64,000 nucleotides of DNA from Epiperipatus broadwayi (GCA_028023455.1 JAQFVV010012497.1:3844001-3908000), one strand, 5' to 3'. Positions 35,241 to 47,119 are shown, counted from the stretch's first letter. The notes: generated from the letters alone by a model not told the origin. Translations and numbers: made by a program.

Positions 35241-37302
35241 ATCTATAGATAATATAGCTCAGAGTTGAGATGTTAACTAGGCATGAGGAAACATAATAAA
35301 TAACCAATCCAAGGATATGTCAACATGCCTCTTTGATGCGTCGACTATCTTTCTATATATATATTTATGTAAAAAAATTTTGTTCAATATTGATTAGCTT
35401 TTCCTAAACATACTGAACATTAGAATAAAATGTGTGTTGAATTAATAAAATGAACCTTTGTTCTAATAAACATATCCTCATTTCTTTTCAGGCTCTCATG
35501 AGTTCAGCTGAAGTTGAGTGGAATTAATTACCATAATAGGATAAAATTTTGTACGTTAGTCTATAGTTATTCTTTCTATCATGTATGGAAATGGTACTAT
35601 AAATTCAATCAGCATTATAGTTCTATAATAAATGGAAATATACCCATAGGAGCTATAAGAAGGGTTTCTATCTTCAGTTTGTAATTTTCTTTGCAGTGGA
35701 TGGTAGTCAAGAAATATAGCTGCAGTTTTTACATTTTATATCTAATGAGAATCTAGTCTGATCATCATTATCATCTGAAGTAATTGTAAAAAATGATAAA
35801 ACAATTATTTTGCACCTCCTTCTAAGTCAATAAATTAAGTTCTGGAAATAATCTGTTGCAATGTGCATATTGTTATGGACAATAGGCATGTCAATTTCCA
35901 ACATCAGAGGGTGCTGCTAGACTTACAGCCTAGAATGTCTTATCGAAGGACATCATATGAGCACTTACAGAATTTTAATTATAAATACCTAAACAACTAT
36001 ACCATTAGTAGAAGAAACTTAAAATTCCCTCTAAGTCATGGAGGACAGAGATGCTTTAGAAACACCAATTAACAAAAACACACAAAATAAACCTGAAAGA
36101 TTGATCTAATAACAAACAAAACAATTTTATTAATAGTTCAATATTATACAGTTAAATTAATAAACTGAAGTTTCTCCTTTTACATTGATATTGGGTAGCC
36201 CTTGGATATTAACAAACAAAATCTTATATTAGTAATTTGCATCATTTCTGAAGACTATCATTAATTCTATTGTTTATTTGATTCTGATATATGTTAGCTA
36301 AGTTAAGATGTGCACTATTAGCTTAAAAGAATAGGCACTAATAAAACATTAAATTAACTTTAAATATTCACAATGCAAAGGCCATTACAAAATCAGATCC
36401 CTATGCTACATTAAAGTAAAACAACACAATAAATAACTTTTAACAGCCAAAGTACAAAGTAAAATAACATTCTTGGGGGGAAATCAAAGTCTTCCATGAA
36501 TATTCCAAGCAGGAATAATATATACAAGAGAGATAAATGACATCCAGAATTCAAAAAGGGCAGATAAAAAAAAATATCTACAGAACCACTATATAAAATG
36601 CATATACATATATATGCTATTCAGACATGTATGTGAAACAAAAGAAATAAAATAATAAATTGCCCTGAAGTTTTAAGCACAATAAAATGAACTTATCAAA
36701 CTATTTATATATATATGTATGTGTGCATCAGCATTAGAATGCATACCTATATTTCCATTAATTTTGAAATACATTATTCAAATAATTTCTGAATAGCTTC
36801 AGAGAGATAATGTTTGTTAAACTAAATTTTAACTATGTAAAATAAAATTTTTCTTGTATATATATATTAGGAGAAAGATTGATTTAAATTTTGATTATTA
36901 AAATCACCATCATTATTTAAAACTTTTTATGAGGAAATCAAAGAAAAACTTAGAACCAAAACTGATTTTTCTTTTATCTTGAATATTTGAAGACATAGAC
37001 TATTACATAACTAAATTTTAAAAGAACATTGTCAAAGATAATAGAAATTTTCAATAATCTCTACACCTTTAAATATATATATTTAAAAGCATACCATGAT
37101 ATATCAAATACACTAAATTTTTTTAAATTGTGCTTTACGCAAAAAAGTGAAGCTTAATATTATTAGAAAAGAATTATATGGCTGACGCTTTCAGATAACT
37201 TAAGTCTCCATATGCATATCTTATTTTGGTAGTGCTGGTTTACATTGAGATTTTAAGTGAAATTTAGTGGTAATTTATGCAAAATTTAGTCAAAGTTTTC
37301 TT

Positions 37303-37740
37303 TCATAAAGACCATTTCCTGGAGATTGCAAAACACAATTCTTTTAGGTTTATTGCATAGTTGTCATTTGCAATAAAGCATGCCTCCTTTATCTTTTGTT
37401 TCATATCATTACATTCAGTGCACAGTGCTCTTGCCATAGTGGGTTTGAACACCTGGCCTGTTCTTCTTTGATGCTCAAAGAATATGGATTTGTTTTCAGT
37501 ATTATTTAGAGCTCTCCTGTATAAATAATGATGTTGAGATGTTCTGGTGGTGATGTTGGCATGGGTCTCTCCATAATATGCTGCTCTATATCCATTAGTT
37601 GGGCATGAAATTTTGTAAACTGCTTGGGCTAGTTGATCAGAAGGTATTTTGTCTTTGGTATTGTTTTTCATTCTGTTTATCACTTTTTTGCGTAAAGTGC
37701 AATTTAAAACTTGCCACTCAAAGTTGAAGTAAAAAAACAA
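37303..37740 (-). pseudogene. PLE GIY-YIG endonuclease fragment, second PLE type
   Basis: Open frame of 145 codons. The informative part is AVYKISCPTNGYRAAYYGET followed by HANITTRTSQH. VYKI...YYGET and the basic helix are the GIY-YIG nuclease of Penelope-like retroelements. After it come an acidic and cysteine-containing stretch and KIKEACFIAND, equivalent to the KEA.(F/I)I segment of such domains. The protein has no reverse transcriptase upstream and the ATG is not meaningful, so it is a 5'-truncated copy. It differs clearly from the copies at 21-24 kb. Inverted 29-bp repeats at 37119-37150 and 37681-37711 bracket most of it. Confidence 0.7.
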
Positions 37741-38929
37741 GGATTTTATTTCGAATCCACTAAACTAAATTAAATAATATAAAATATTAGTATTAAAATT
37801 AATTTAATATTCAAGATACATAAAATTATATAAATTAAATTATAAATTATTCTATATCTCTAAATATTACTAGATTGTGATAACAAGCATTTTAAAAGTT
37901 TATTAAATCATTCATTCCATAAGTCCAAGACATGGCTAAAAAGAAATTGTTTCTATACAAAGATAGAATTATGTTTACATGCATATGTTTTTCTATAGAC
38001 AATAAAAGGAGATCTCTTTGGTAGTTCACTAGTGGGATCTTTTCCATTGATGGTTTTCAAAGATTAATCACAATCAGGTTTATGTTCCAAAGTAGAGTTG
38101 GTATGAAATTTTTATTGTTAAGAAGCACACCTGTTTTAGCTGCATTGTAATATATGTGGAAATAATTGGTATATTGTTGGATTTAATTCAGCAAGCAGTG
38201 TTTGACATCCTGATGGTTAGTGCTTTATGCCCTGGGAATGAAGTTTTTTAATGGCTTTTCGGCAGCACTCTTGATTATTTCCCTGCTTGGTGAGGTTCTT
38301 TGTAATTCATGTTGAGCATGGAAAGTCCAAAAGATAAAATTATTTTCTGAATGTAGTTAGCATTTCCAATCTTATGCAAAACATATTTTTGGATATAATT
38401 AAAACAAGCCAGTTAAGTATTTTAATTACCCATGTTTACAAACTTTTTTAGATTAGTAAACATGTTTACAAATAATACTAGCTATTTCATCCCTAAAAAT
38501 ATGTTGAATTGACATTTTAAACATTTCCAAAACATGAAATAAAGCTTAATAAAAGAAATCAGTTTTCAAAGATTTTTATTAATAATGAAATAAACTATTT
38601 TAGTAAAATTTTCTTAATTATTATTTAACTAAACTTTGTTTCTAAAACATAACTTTTTAAAACAAATTTATTTAGTTGAAATAAATAAGTTTTTATCTTT
38701 TTAAAACTAAATTTAAAATTGATTCATTTTTATTTTAAGCATATATTTTTATCGATGCATGTATGTGCCTATAATAGAATCCTAAATTTAATGGAAGAAA
38801 TCTAATCTGATTTATGAAACCAAAATTTTAATTTACAATTTCCAACTACTTTCATTTTTTAAATATAAATTATAAATTGAGATCTATCTCAATATATATA
38901 TTAATGAAGAATAAGAAAGCACAGTGTCT

Positions 38930-40385
38930 TCTATAATTACTACATCTTAGGAATTGCCAAGAATTCTTAATGAAAAGATGAGACATGGAAAATCTCCAGA
39001 AAGTAATGAAATTGTTATTAATATGTTAATAAAAGAAGATTAAAAAAAAAAAACCAGAAAAAATGTTGGCAAAATTATATGCCAAATATCTAAATGATAA
39101 AGCTGTAACAGATGATTAGAAGGATGTAACAAATAATAATATTGATATTTAAGAAAAGTAATAAAGAGGATAGTAGAAATTACAGTTATCAGTCTTTTAT
39201 CAGTTGTATACAAAATCTTTTACTAAAATAATTACAACTCATCTGTAGTTAGCTTTAGATTTAAAAATAGTTTTAGCACAGTAGATTATATCAAAATATT
39301 GAGAGAAGTTATATAAAGTACTAATGAATATGAGTTATTATTATGCTTTTAATTTATGGATTATGAACTGGCATTTGACTCTATAAGCATTTCCACTGTG
39401 ATCAAAACTTTGGACCCTCAAAATATATACCCAGATTATTATCATATTCTCAAGAGTATTTATCAAAAATGTAGCAGCAATAATTAGATCATATGTTAAC
39501 ACATAATAAGATTATGATTGGCAAAAGACTGCTTTTTTTATCCCCAAAACTTTTTACAGTACCTGTACAATAATTATCTTGTGTATCGCAGTGGAAAGCT
39601 ATGGAAGTAAAAGTAAATGGAGACTATTTAAGTCATCTAAATTTTACAGGTGATGTGATTATTTTTGTAAATAAAACTTTGGAGCTTCAGAAAATGTTGC
39701 ATGAGTTATCACATGAAAGTAAGAAAGGATGATTAAAGATAAATACTATAAAGACTAAAGTAAGATTAATGTCTTTTCACAATAGGAGAAAATAAAAAAT
39801 CATAATCATGAATTAGAAGTTAAAAAGTACAAATAGCTTGTTCAGATTATTAATGTAGATGGAAACACAGTGGATGAAATTAATGATTAGGATACTTTTG
39901 GTAGAAATAATTTAATACTAAAGGTAAATATGCTTAAGTGTTTGAAAAAAAAAAAGTTTTTAATAAATGGGTTTTACCATTTCTTCTTTATAGATCTAAG
40001 ACTTCAGAACTACTCAGAATATAAAGAAATGTATTGTGGGATTAACAAAAAGGAATCAAAAGTAAATTACTTGGATGAGAAAATACCAGATATTATTGAC
40101 ATCACTGAAAGAATTAAGAGATTGGTATGGTCTGAATATTACTAAAAAATATGATAATAAATGGTCTTAAACTAGATTCCAAGAGATTGCCAAAGACTTT
40201 GAAAATATCAAATTTGAGATGAATGATTGAAATAAAAAAGGTTATTGGTGTGCTGTGGAAAAGAAAAGCTACGGATCAAAGAACTTTATTAAACTTGGAG
40301 ATACCTTCATCCTGCAATGAATTAATAATGGTTGAAAATGATGAAGAAGATGATGATATCTACTTTAAAGCCATTAAAAGATACT
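38930..40385 (+). pseudogene. LINE 3' part: reverse transcriptase remnant and 3' end
   Basis: Pieces in order: RILNEKMRHGKSPESNEI, a block resembling the start of the palm with VYKSFTKIIT, DYELAFDSISISTVIKT (39360s), and VNGDYLSHLNFTGDVIIF where FADD has decayed to FTGD (about 39610-39665). Then ELQKMLHELSHESKKG and, near the end, DITERIKRLVW. The 3' end reads PSSCNELIMVEN followed by a GATGAAGAAGATGATGAT tail. Same orientation as 32417-33280, separated by 5.6 kb of other elements. Non-functional. Confidence 0.65.
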
Positions 40386-40724
40386 AGTTTTAAGTCAACA
40401 GTTGACACTAGATGGAGTTCACACAAAATCTCCAAACTAATTGCTGGCTGTTGATCTTCATTCAAGAAGAACATTTAATTTAAATATATGCTTGCATTTA
40501 AATTATTCTGACTTCAGTATGTGAATGCACCTAATGTTAGGTTCATTATATAGTATTTATATCTGTAGTGTATTATATAAAATTAACTTCACAACTTAAT
40601 CAAAAATAGAAATGAAATGATGAGTTGTAAAAATATTAAACATACTTCATCTTAAAATGTTTTTTTTTTCTTTCTGAGAATATCTTAATGATATGGGACT
40701 CATTTAAGGTTGTAATATAAGATA

Positions 40725-41140
40725 GCTCTAAAGTTGAGATATTAGAGCAAAAAAAAAAAACTAAACTCAGAAATTCGTAAGAAGTTTAAATACCAAAAAT
40801 GTAGAACTGGTTCATGATCAATGGATTTTGAGCTTCAAGATTTCCATTTTACTACTATACCAAATCAAGATAAAAATAATCAAATATTTTATTATTCAGG
40901 AGTCATCCCCCCCCCCCAAAAAAAAACCCTTGCAGTGATAGAAATGGGCCACAAATTATGAATCCTGTGTTCGGAATCTCCATTCTACTATTGCAATAAA
41001 TCACACAGGGCAAAAATAATCTAATAGTTTGTTGCTCAGAAATTTTTAAGAAGTTTGAGCCTCTGAAGTTATAGAGTTATATGTATCTTGATCTACAGAA
41101 TCCTCTGCCACTCTATTAAACCACACAGGGCACTAAAATA
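40725..41140 (-). repeat. Three family B repeats in tandem
   Basis: On the minus strand the same unit occurs three times (roughly 40725-40870, 40890-41010 and 41020-41140). Each starts CTGTGTGGTTTA or similar and carries GGCAGAGGATTCTGTAGATC or its variants. They are separated by AT-rich tails and a C12/A-run at about 40908-40927. Tandem copies suggest local duplication rather than three insertions. Confidence 0.45.
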
Positions 41141-41987
41141 AATTTATGTTGTGAGAGTGAGATATATTCTGCAGAATAACTTACTTGCTTAATGATTATT
41201 TCAATCTCTATAAATCCACAGTAGAAGTAATATCTTGCAAAGTGATTTATCACAACAAAATCTGATCTACAAATTTAACAGGCTAGCATTGGTATCCAAA
41301 AGCAGTGATTTACAGTTGTAATGAAACAAATTATCATAGTCATGTGAAATTCTGTAAAAGGTAGTATTTGGAACATCTTAGATATTTTTGCATATGATTA
41401 ATGAGTCTGCATGAATTTACACTGATATATCTGAAATTTTGATTAAATTTGTTATTTATAAGGTGATTTGTCTTTGCATTAAATATAAATTATTAATCGT
41501 AAAATTGAATTAATTATAACATTAATTTTAAAAAAATGTTAACATACAATATTTATTATGCATGCATATGTAGTTCATATAGCTCAATTTGCATAATGAA
41601 TAAATTGAAGAACTTAATATATATATATATGCATTCATTTATGTCAATTTATGATGCAAATTTATATACTTTTTACAATAGTATATTTTTATTAGTTCTT
41701 ATTAGAAAGCTAATCACTATAAATTTGTCTTTATTTTTCTATATAATATATATTAAGGCTATATAATTTAAAAGTAGGTTAAAGATAGGAGTGGCCATTC
41801 TTGTCTTTTAAAGTCATTAATCTTGTGTTAAGATTTGTAGAGGTCCCTATTGTCACATCTAGGTGCATAATCTTAAGATTATAGCCTTAATATATATTAA
41901 TTAGGTAATGAGTATGTGCTTAACAAATTATTAATTACAACTTTATTTTTCTATGCTCATTTAAATTTATCATTTGCCTATTTTTAG

Positions 41988-42161
41988 CTGGCATTCAGAT
42001 CTGTACAGAAAACTAACTCAGAAATTAAAAAACAATTAGGAAATATCTTACAGATGCCTCCAGCAAACAATCTTGATGCTTCTGCAAAGGAGATTGAAGA
42101 TGGAATCAGCCTCTATCTTCGAAGAACAGCAGATAGGTTTGATTTAAGAAAAAACGTAGAG
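41988..42161 (+). CDS. SPATA18: MIEAP-like gene, penultimate coding exon
   Basis: 174 bp (58 codons, phase 0 at both ends). The acceptor is TTTTTAG at 41981-41987 and the donor GTAAAT at 42162. It encodes residues 135-192: LAFRSVQKTNSEIKKQLGN, then a stretch with ASAKEIEDGISLYLRR ending in DLRKNVE. It continues the MIEAP-type domain as a mostly helical, charged segment. It follows a 24-kb intron full of mobile elements. The reading frame is intact and codon usage resembles the other exons, so the long intron has not visibly broken the gene. Confidence 0.78.
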
Positions 42162-42274
42162 GTAAATTGATATGCAAATTATTTTTTTAAACATTTATGA
42201 CAACATTCATGCAATAACTATATGTACTGAAGAAGTATATAATATTGATGTTCCCCTCATTCGTATTTGTAATT

Positions 42275-42448
42275 CAAATTTGCATATGTTTGTTCATCTG
42301 CATAACAAAATGATTTCTTTTTTCATTATAATCTAAAGTTGGGTGCACTTTTGGAGTTGGTATTTGGCACCAAAAGTACACTCAGTTTTAGATTATAAAG
42401 AAGAAAGAAACCACTTGGTTTTGCAGACAAATAAACATATGCAAATTG
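42275..42448. mobile_element. Foldback MITE, family C (long copy)
   Basis: The ends CAAATTTGCATATGTTTGTTCATCTGCATAACAAAATGATTTC and ...CCACTTGGTTTTGCAGACAAATAAACATATGCAAATTG are inverted copies of each other and match the element at 9.1 kb. The middle adds a second inverted pair, TAATCTAAAGTTGGGTGCACTTTTGG / CCAAAAGTACACTCAGTTTTAGATTA, around TATTTGG. It sits 110 bp after the exon 41988-42161. Confidence 0.6.
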
Positions 42449-42612
42449 GATGAGGTATATGCATATTTATACATATGTGTATATGTGCATGTGTATTGAG
42501 GCAAGCACAAATTCTGCTGCCTAAATATTAAATTTTAATGGTATAATAAATAAATTTCAAGGATTTTTATTTTCCATTTAGAATCTTAATTTCTAAAGAA
42601 AATGTTTGAAAC

Positions 42613-42727
42613 AGATATTTATTATCTCTGTCAGGAACTCCTTCCAAACCCCCTGACCATGGTTTCATACTTTGGTACTCCTCAGAGAGGTGTCAGGGGA
42701 GGAGTGCCAAAGCAAGATATTTATTAT
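42613..42727. repeat. 13-bp target-site duplication around the ribozyme insert
   Basis: AGATATTTATTAT occurs at 42613-42625 and again at 42715-42727 with nothing but the 89-bp hammerhead segment between. The insert is visibly richer in G and C than the intron around it. The length of the duplication matches LINE-type retroposition. No A-tail is present on either strand. Confidence 0.7.
42626..42714 (-). ncRNA. Type I hammerhead ribozyme in an 89-bp retroposed insert
   Basis: Read on the minus strand, the segment contains CTGAGGA, then GTAC-CAAA-GTAT (helix II, four pairs including one G-U, loop CAAA), then GAA, then ACC-AT-GGT (helix III, three pairs, two-base loop) and C as the cleavage-site base. 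Helix I is made by CCTCT just before the core pairing with AGGGG just after the cleavage site, an internal loop, and then ACTCCT pairing with AGGAGT. All core bases of the hammerhead (CUGANGA, GAAA, UH) are present. The insert is flanked by the 13-bp direct repeat AGATATTTATTAT (42613-42625 and 42715-42727), which fits target-primed retroposition. It lies in intron 3 but antisense to the gene, so it would not cut the gene's own pre-mRNA. A competing hairpin (plus strand arms 42670-42683 and 42699-42712) overlaps the core and could inhibit it. Confidence 0.75.
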
Positions 42728-43500
42728 ATTTTGAAATTGTTACAAATTTTGATTTCTTGACTGGAGCTTATATATATCTATTACTCTTATGTATCTATGG
42801 AGATTTGACTTATTAATGATACATTTAACTTATCTCTATTGTAAAATAGGGTGCTGACCTTTTAAAACTAGGAAATACTTTTGCTTAAACTGGAGGCTAT
42901 TAAAGTGCTAATCTATAATGTGCATTTGTTTTGAAAATCTTATTTTTAAAAAATTTTAATTTGAGATTTATAGAAACTAAATTTTATTTTATTTTTTTCC
43001 TCGTTGGTTGTTCATAATAAAATTGTAGATACTGTTGCTTCTAAGTCTTTACCATGCTGATACCCTTTATTTCCATATTAATACTGTAGGTTCATTATAG
43101 CTCTTTAATCCCATGTTAATAGTGTAAGTTCTCTATAGAACTGGATTTTTCCTATAATTTATATCATCACTATTGTTTTATTTTAAAGTAGTGCATTTAT
43201 TCTGATTTAAATGGTAACCATTAGGTTATATTGCACAGACAAATATATAAAATTATTATATTTTAATCTAAATGTGCCAAACTTCCTACAGTCACAATTT
43301 GATAACTTAAATTAAATGTTAATATCAGTATTATTATTAAACACAACTGCATGGAATAATTAATTTAATTTCCATTTCATTTTTTTTCTTGTAAAGAGGG
43401 CAACAATTTTTGGATAGAAATCAACTTTTTTACAACTACATCCACCATTATTATAAATACTTTCTTCTAGTAAATTTAACTTAATATAAATAATCTAAAT

Positions 43501-44033
43501 TTTTTACTAGTGCAGTGTCAAACTGTAATTCTGATCATTGAAGGTAATCATCCTTCATACATTTGCCAGACTTTAATATTCAGTTAGCGATGTTAAATAC
43601 TAGTAAACTCTTAATCCAAGTCACAAGATTTATATAGGTCAATCTTAAGCATGTATCTTGGACTGAATATATTAATTTATTCACTTTACTTACATTTCTA
43701 TTTTATTATGTATCAACACTTGCAAAATATTGAAATTTACTATGTGTTAATATTAAAAGATGTTATACTTTAATGTCAAACTGTAATTCTGAAGGTAATC
43801 ATCCTTGACACATGCACCGTACTTTAAAATTCAATTAGCGATTGGCCTATGTAATTGCATGTAGGTACAAAGATAAAACAGCCATTCTTATCTTTTCAAA
43901 GTATTTATCTTGTGACTTGGATCAAGAATTTACTAGTATTTAACATTCCTAATTGAATATTAAAATGCAGCACATGTGTGAAAGATGATTACCTTCATAT
44001 CAGAATTACAGTTTGACACTGCACTGGTAAAAT
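43501..44033. repeat. Foldback cluster with ~130-bp arms in intron 3
   Basis: TTTTTACTAGTGCAGTGTCAAACTGTAATTCTGAT...CAAGTCACAAGAT (43501-43630) pairs with 43907-44033. A partial direct copy (GTCAAACTGTAATTCTGAAGGTAATCATCCTT) lies at about 43772-43804, and a further inverted trace at about 44090-44185. Looks like repeated rearrangement of one element. Confidence 0.5.
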
Positions 44034-45496
44034 ATTTAGATTATTTATATTAAAGTATAACATTTTCTAATATTAATACATAGTAAAAAAGACATCTATG
44101 GTTATCTTTTCAAAGTCTTTATCTCTAATTGAATATTAATGTATGCGCATATGTGAAGGATGATTATCTTCGTATCAGAATTAAATTTAATTTAATATAT
44201 TCTTTTGCAGTATTTTTCCTAGATGTATATAATTATTTTTTATTTCAATTTAAACATACCAAGCTTTAGAAATCTTCAAATTATAGCTGCCATCTTCCAG
44301 TATTAAATACAAGCCATTCTAAATTATTAACCAAACTGACTTATCTAAACTATACAGAAAAAAATGTACATATATTTTTCATTTGTAACTTATTTTGAAA
44401 ATTTTTAGAATTTATTTCAGACACATTTACCAGAATAACCTATATTCTATTTCCTTATACTTTTTGGTGCTATTAACAATGAAATAATTTCATTGTTTAT
44501 TCCCCATGACAACAGCAATAGCGATATTCAATCAATATGAACCTTTACAACTGAATCTGTTTTTTAAATCTTTAAGAGCTTCTGTACCTGTTGCTAAATA
44601 TTTGTACAAATATAGATACTTATATATAGGACTTTTATTCTATTAGACACATTTCAAGCTCATGAATAAGCTTATTAAATTGTAGTACTTTGTATTTTTA
44701 TGGGACATGTTTATAAATGAAAAACAATTGGTGCAAAATGATACATAGGGAATGTATGTTCAGTTTTTAATGTTGAATCAAAACTCAGTATTTCACAATC
44801 ATGTCAGCAGATGGATACATTTGATGACAAGAATAATTAAATTGGGAATAAAAACATATATTTTTGGAATAATAATTAAAATATTTCAAACAAAAGTATG
44901 AATCATTCATAATTGCTAATGATAGGAATACTAACAAATCAAATATATTTGGAAATTATTAAAATTTTGTCAATTTTATGCCTGTATTTGTAAACATTTA
45001 ACATTTTGTTTGAATGTAATGGGGAGTTAAAATAATATTATGGTATCTATATATGAACTACTCATTTTAATTGTTCATGCATTTTATCTAACATTTATTA
45101 ATATGGGCATCAGCTTATAGTGATTGACATAAAATGACAAAATCCTTTGTTTTTGCTTTTGTTGTCTTTTGTATTTAAAAATTTCAATAACAAAAATTTT
45201 AAAGGCTCTTGGATGATTTATGATATATTTTTAGAGTAATAGGTTTAAATTTAGTGCATTATTTGATAAATATTTTGAATATTATCATTGGGTAATACTA
45301 CATAGTAATAAATATATTATCCTTCTTTTGAATAAAATTAAATCTTACTTATTTCAATTTCTGTTTATAAGAATATAAAGATTGAGTATTAATATATATA
45401 TATATGTACACACATACATACATAAGTACATTCTAAAAGTATTCCAACAATAATTTATTATAAATTTATTTAACGCACATTGATTATGTAAGTAAT

Positions 45497-45670
45497 ATTT
45501 ACTAAGGCAATAAACCTCAAGAGTGTGTGCTTGAAAATACGAAGGTAGGTTGAAGTAAAGAAGGGTTCCCCTCTTTCCTTCCAAAGTGTAAGCTTGTGGT
45601 TAAGACCTATAGAGATTCCTACCTTCGCATTTTCAAGCGTACACTCTTGAGGTTTATTGCCTTAGTAAAT
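45497..45670. mobile_element. Foldback MITE, near-perfect 53-bp arms
   Basis: ATTTACTAAGGCAATAAACCTCAAGAGTGTGTGCTTGAAAATACGAAGGTAGG (45497-45549) and its inverted copy (45618-45670) differ at two or three bases. The loop of about 68 bp is not repeated elsewhere here. Confidence 0.6.
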
Positions 45671-47119
45671 AATTTATTATAATTTTACTTAAAGTTTTGT
45701 TGTTTCAGATTTATATAGTGTGACATATAATGTAACAAAAAAAAAGATATTGTTCTCATATAGAAAAGTATGCTGTTTCACAATAATCAGTTGTCCAATG
45801 CCATCATTTCCAAGGAACATAAGCATAATACCTGAGAAGTTCACCAAAAATCAGAAGTATCTTTGAAAACCTGTTTAATAAGTCAGTGAGAAAGTTAAAC
45901 AATAAATCAAATATTCAGTAAGCTTTATTAAAGACGTTCTTCCATTCAGATCATGCTTGATTCAATAGAATAATATGAATTTACACTTGAAATCGCAGCC
46001 TATTAAAATCACAGGGCCAAATTTGGTACATCCTGTATAATATATATATTTCATAAGAACGTGTGGACAAGTAATAAATAATATGGTAATAAATTTAAAA
46101 AAAATTTGCCAAATTTCAATGCAGAGCATCTTTATTAAAATTAGATTACAATTTATTGTAGTAAATCTTAATACCATATATATGTATATTATAAATTAAA
46201 GACACCAGTTCCTGTTAAGAAAAATGTTAGTTCTACATTAATGGAATATTTTATATTAATTATCTGTCAAATCTTTTTTGTTTACGTATTTTAATTATTT
46301 TTCTTCAGAGAAATTATTTTGATATCAACAATTTAAAACATGTGTTCTATTGTTTTTAGTGTATTATTGTTATAAATGTGCCGTATTATTTCTGTCTTTA
46401 AATTTGCTTAATCACTTACATAATACAACAAGAAATAATAGTACACATACTTCTGCATATATTTTGGAATATGATAAAGAGACCAACATTTATTTAGCTA
46501 GTTGATGCCAAAATTATTTGCCTGGAAATAAAAAATAAAAAAATACAAAATAAATTAGAGACTACATTTGGTTAAGATACTCAACAGTCTGGCATAGCAT
46601 TTTTTTTTTAGTTTGTTACTATTTTGTTTTTAGAGGTAAAATTATCTAACCAACATTTTTAACACAGTTCTTACATGGGATGAAAAAGATAATTATATGT
46701 TTTGTAGCAACTGGTGGAAACGCAAGTTAGCAATGCAATAAACTGTTTACCCTTTTAATAAACAACTAATCTTGAAATTCTATATCTTGCAACTATCCAC
46801 CAATAGATATACTTTATGGTAGTGCACTAATTGCTATTTCACAAGATGTTACAAAGCATATGGGTATTTTCCTCTGCTTATGTAAGAGCAATATGAAGAG
46901 AATCAAATAAATAATTTTATTCTTTGCTTTGTTCTTTCATTCTACAGTGCTACAATATTACATACACATTTATACATTTATATATAAGTGTATCAGTGTC
47001 ATTTTAATAAATCATATTTCACAGTATTAACTGAATGAGGCTATTTATATAAATGATTTTATGAACAAACAAATATATGTAAAAGTATTGTTTTTTAAAA
47101 TTAAAATTTCTATTTGCAG

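Larger units (their letters stand above)
17940..41987 (+). other. 24-kb intron 2 of the MIEAP-like gene
   Basis: Begins GTAAGT and ends TTTTTAG. It contains the pyrimidine tract, the PLE pair with its 2.5-kb insertion, LINE pieces, a SINE, the hAT MITE, the second PLE nuclease fragment and family B repeats. In 18770-20220, 25350-26500, 26970-30370, 30580-32400, 35250-37110 and 37740-38930 I see only AT-rich sequence without coding. A possible solo-LTR-like TGTTATGGACAATAGG at about 35874 could not be supported. Confidence 0.6.
42162..47119 (+). other. 5-kb intron 3 of the MIEAP-like gene
   Basis: Begins GTAAAT and ends TTTGCAG. It holds a family C MITE, the hammerhead insert, a foldback cluster and the 45.5-kb foldback MITE. 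Outside these (42730-43500, 44190-45490, 45675-47110) I see nothing but AT-rich intron. Confidence 0.6.

Noticed and set aside
35868-36075. Possible solo LTR starting TGTTATGGAC, with a 69-codon ORF
   Set aside because: I could not find a matching CA end, a target duplication or a second LTR.
37303-37320. CRISPR-like arrays or bacterial operons anywhere in the window
   Set aside because: No regularly spaced short repeats and no dense same-strand genes; splice borders and SINE/LINE content show an animal nuclear genome.
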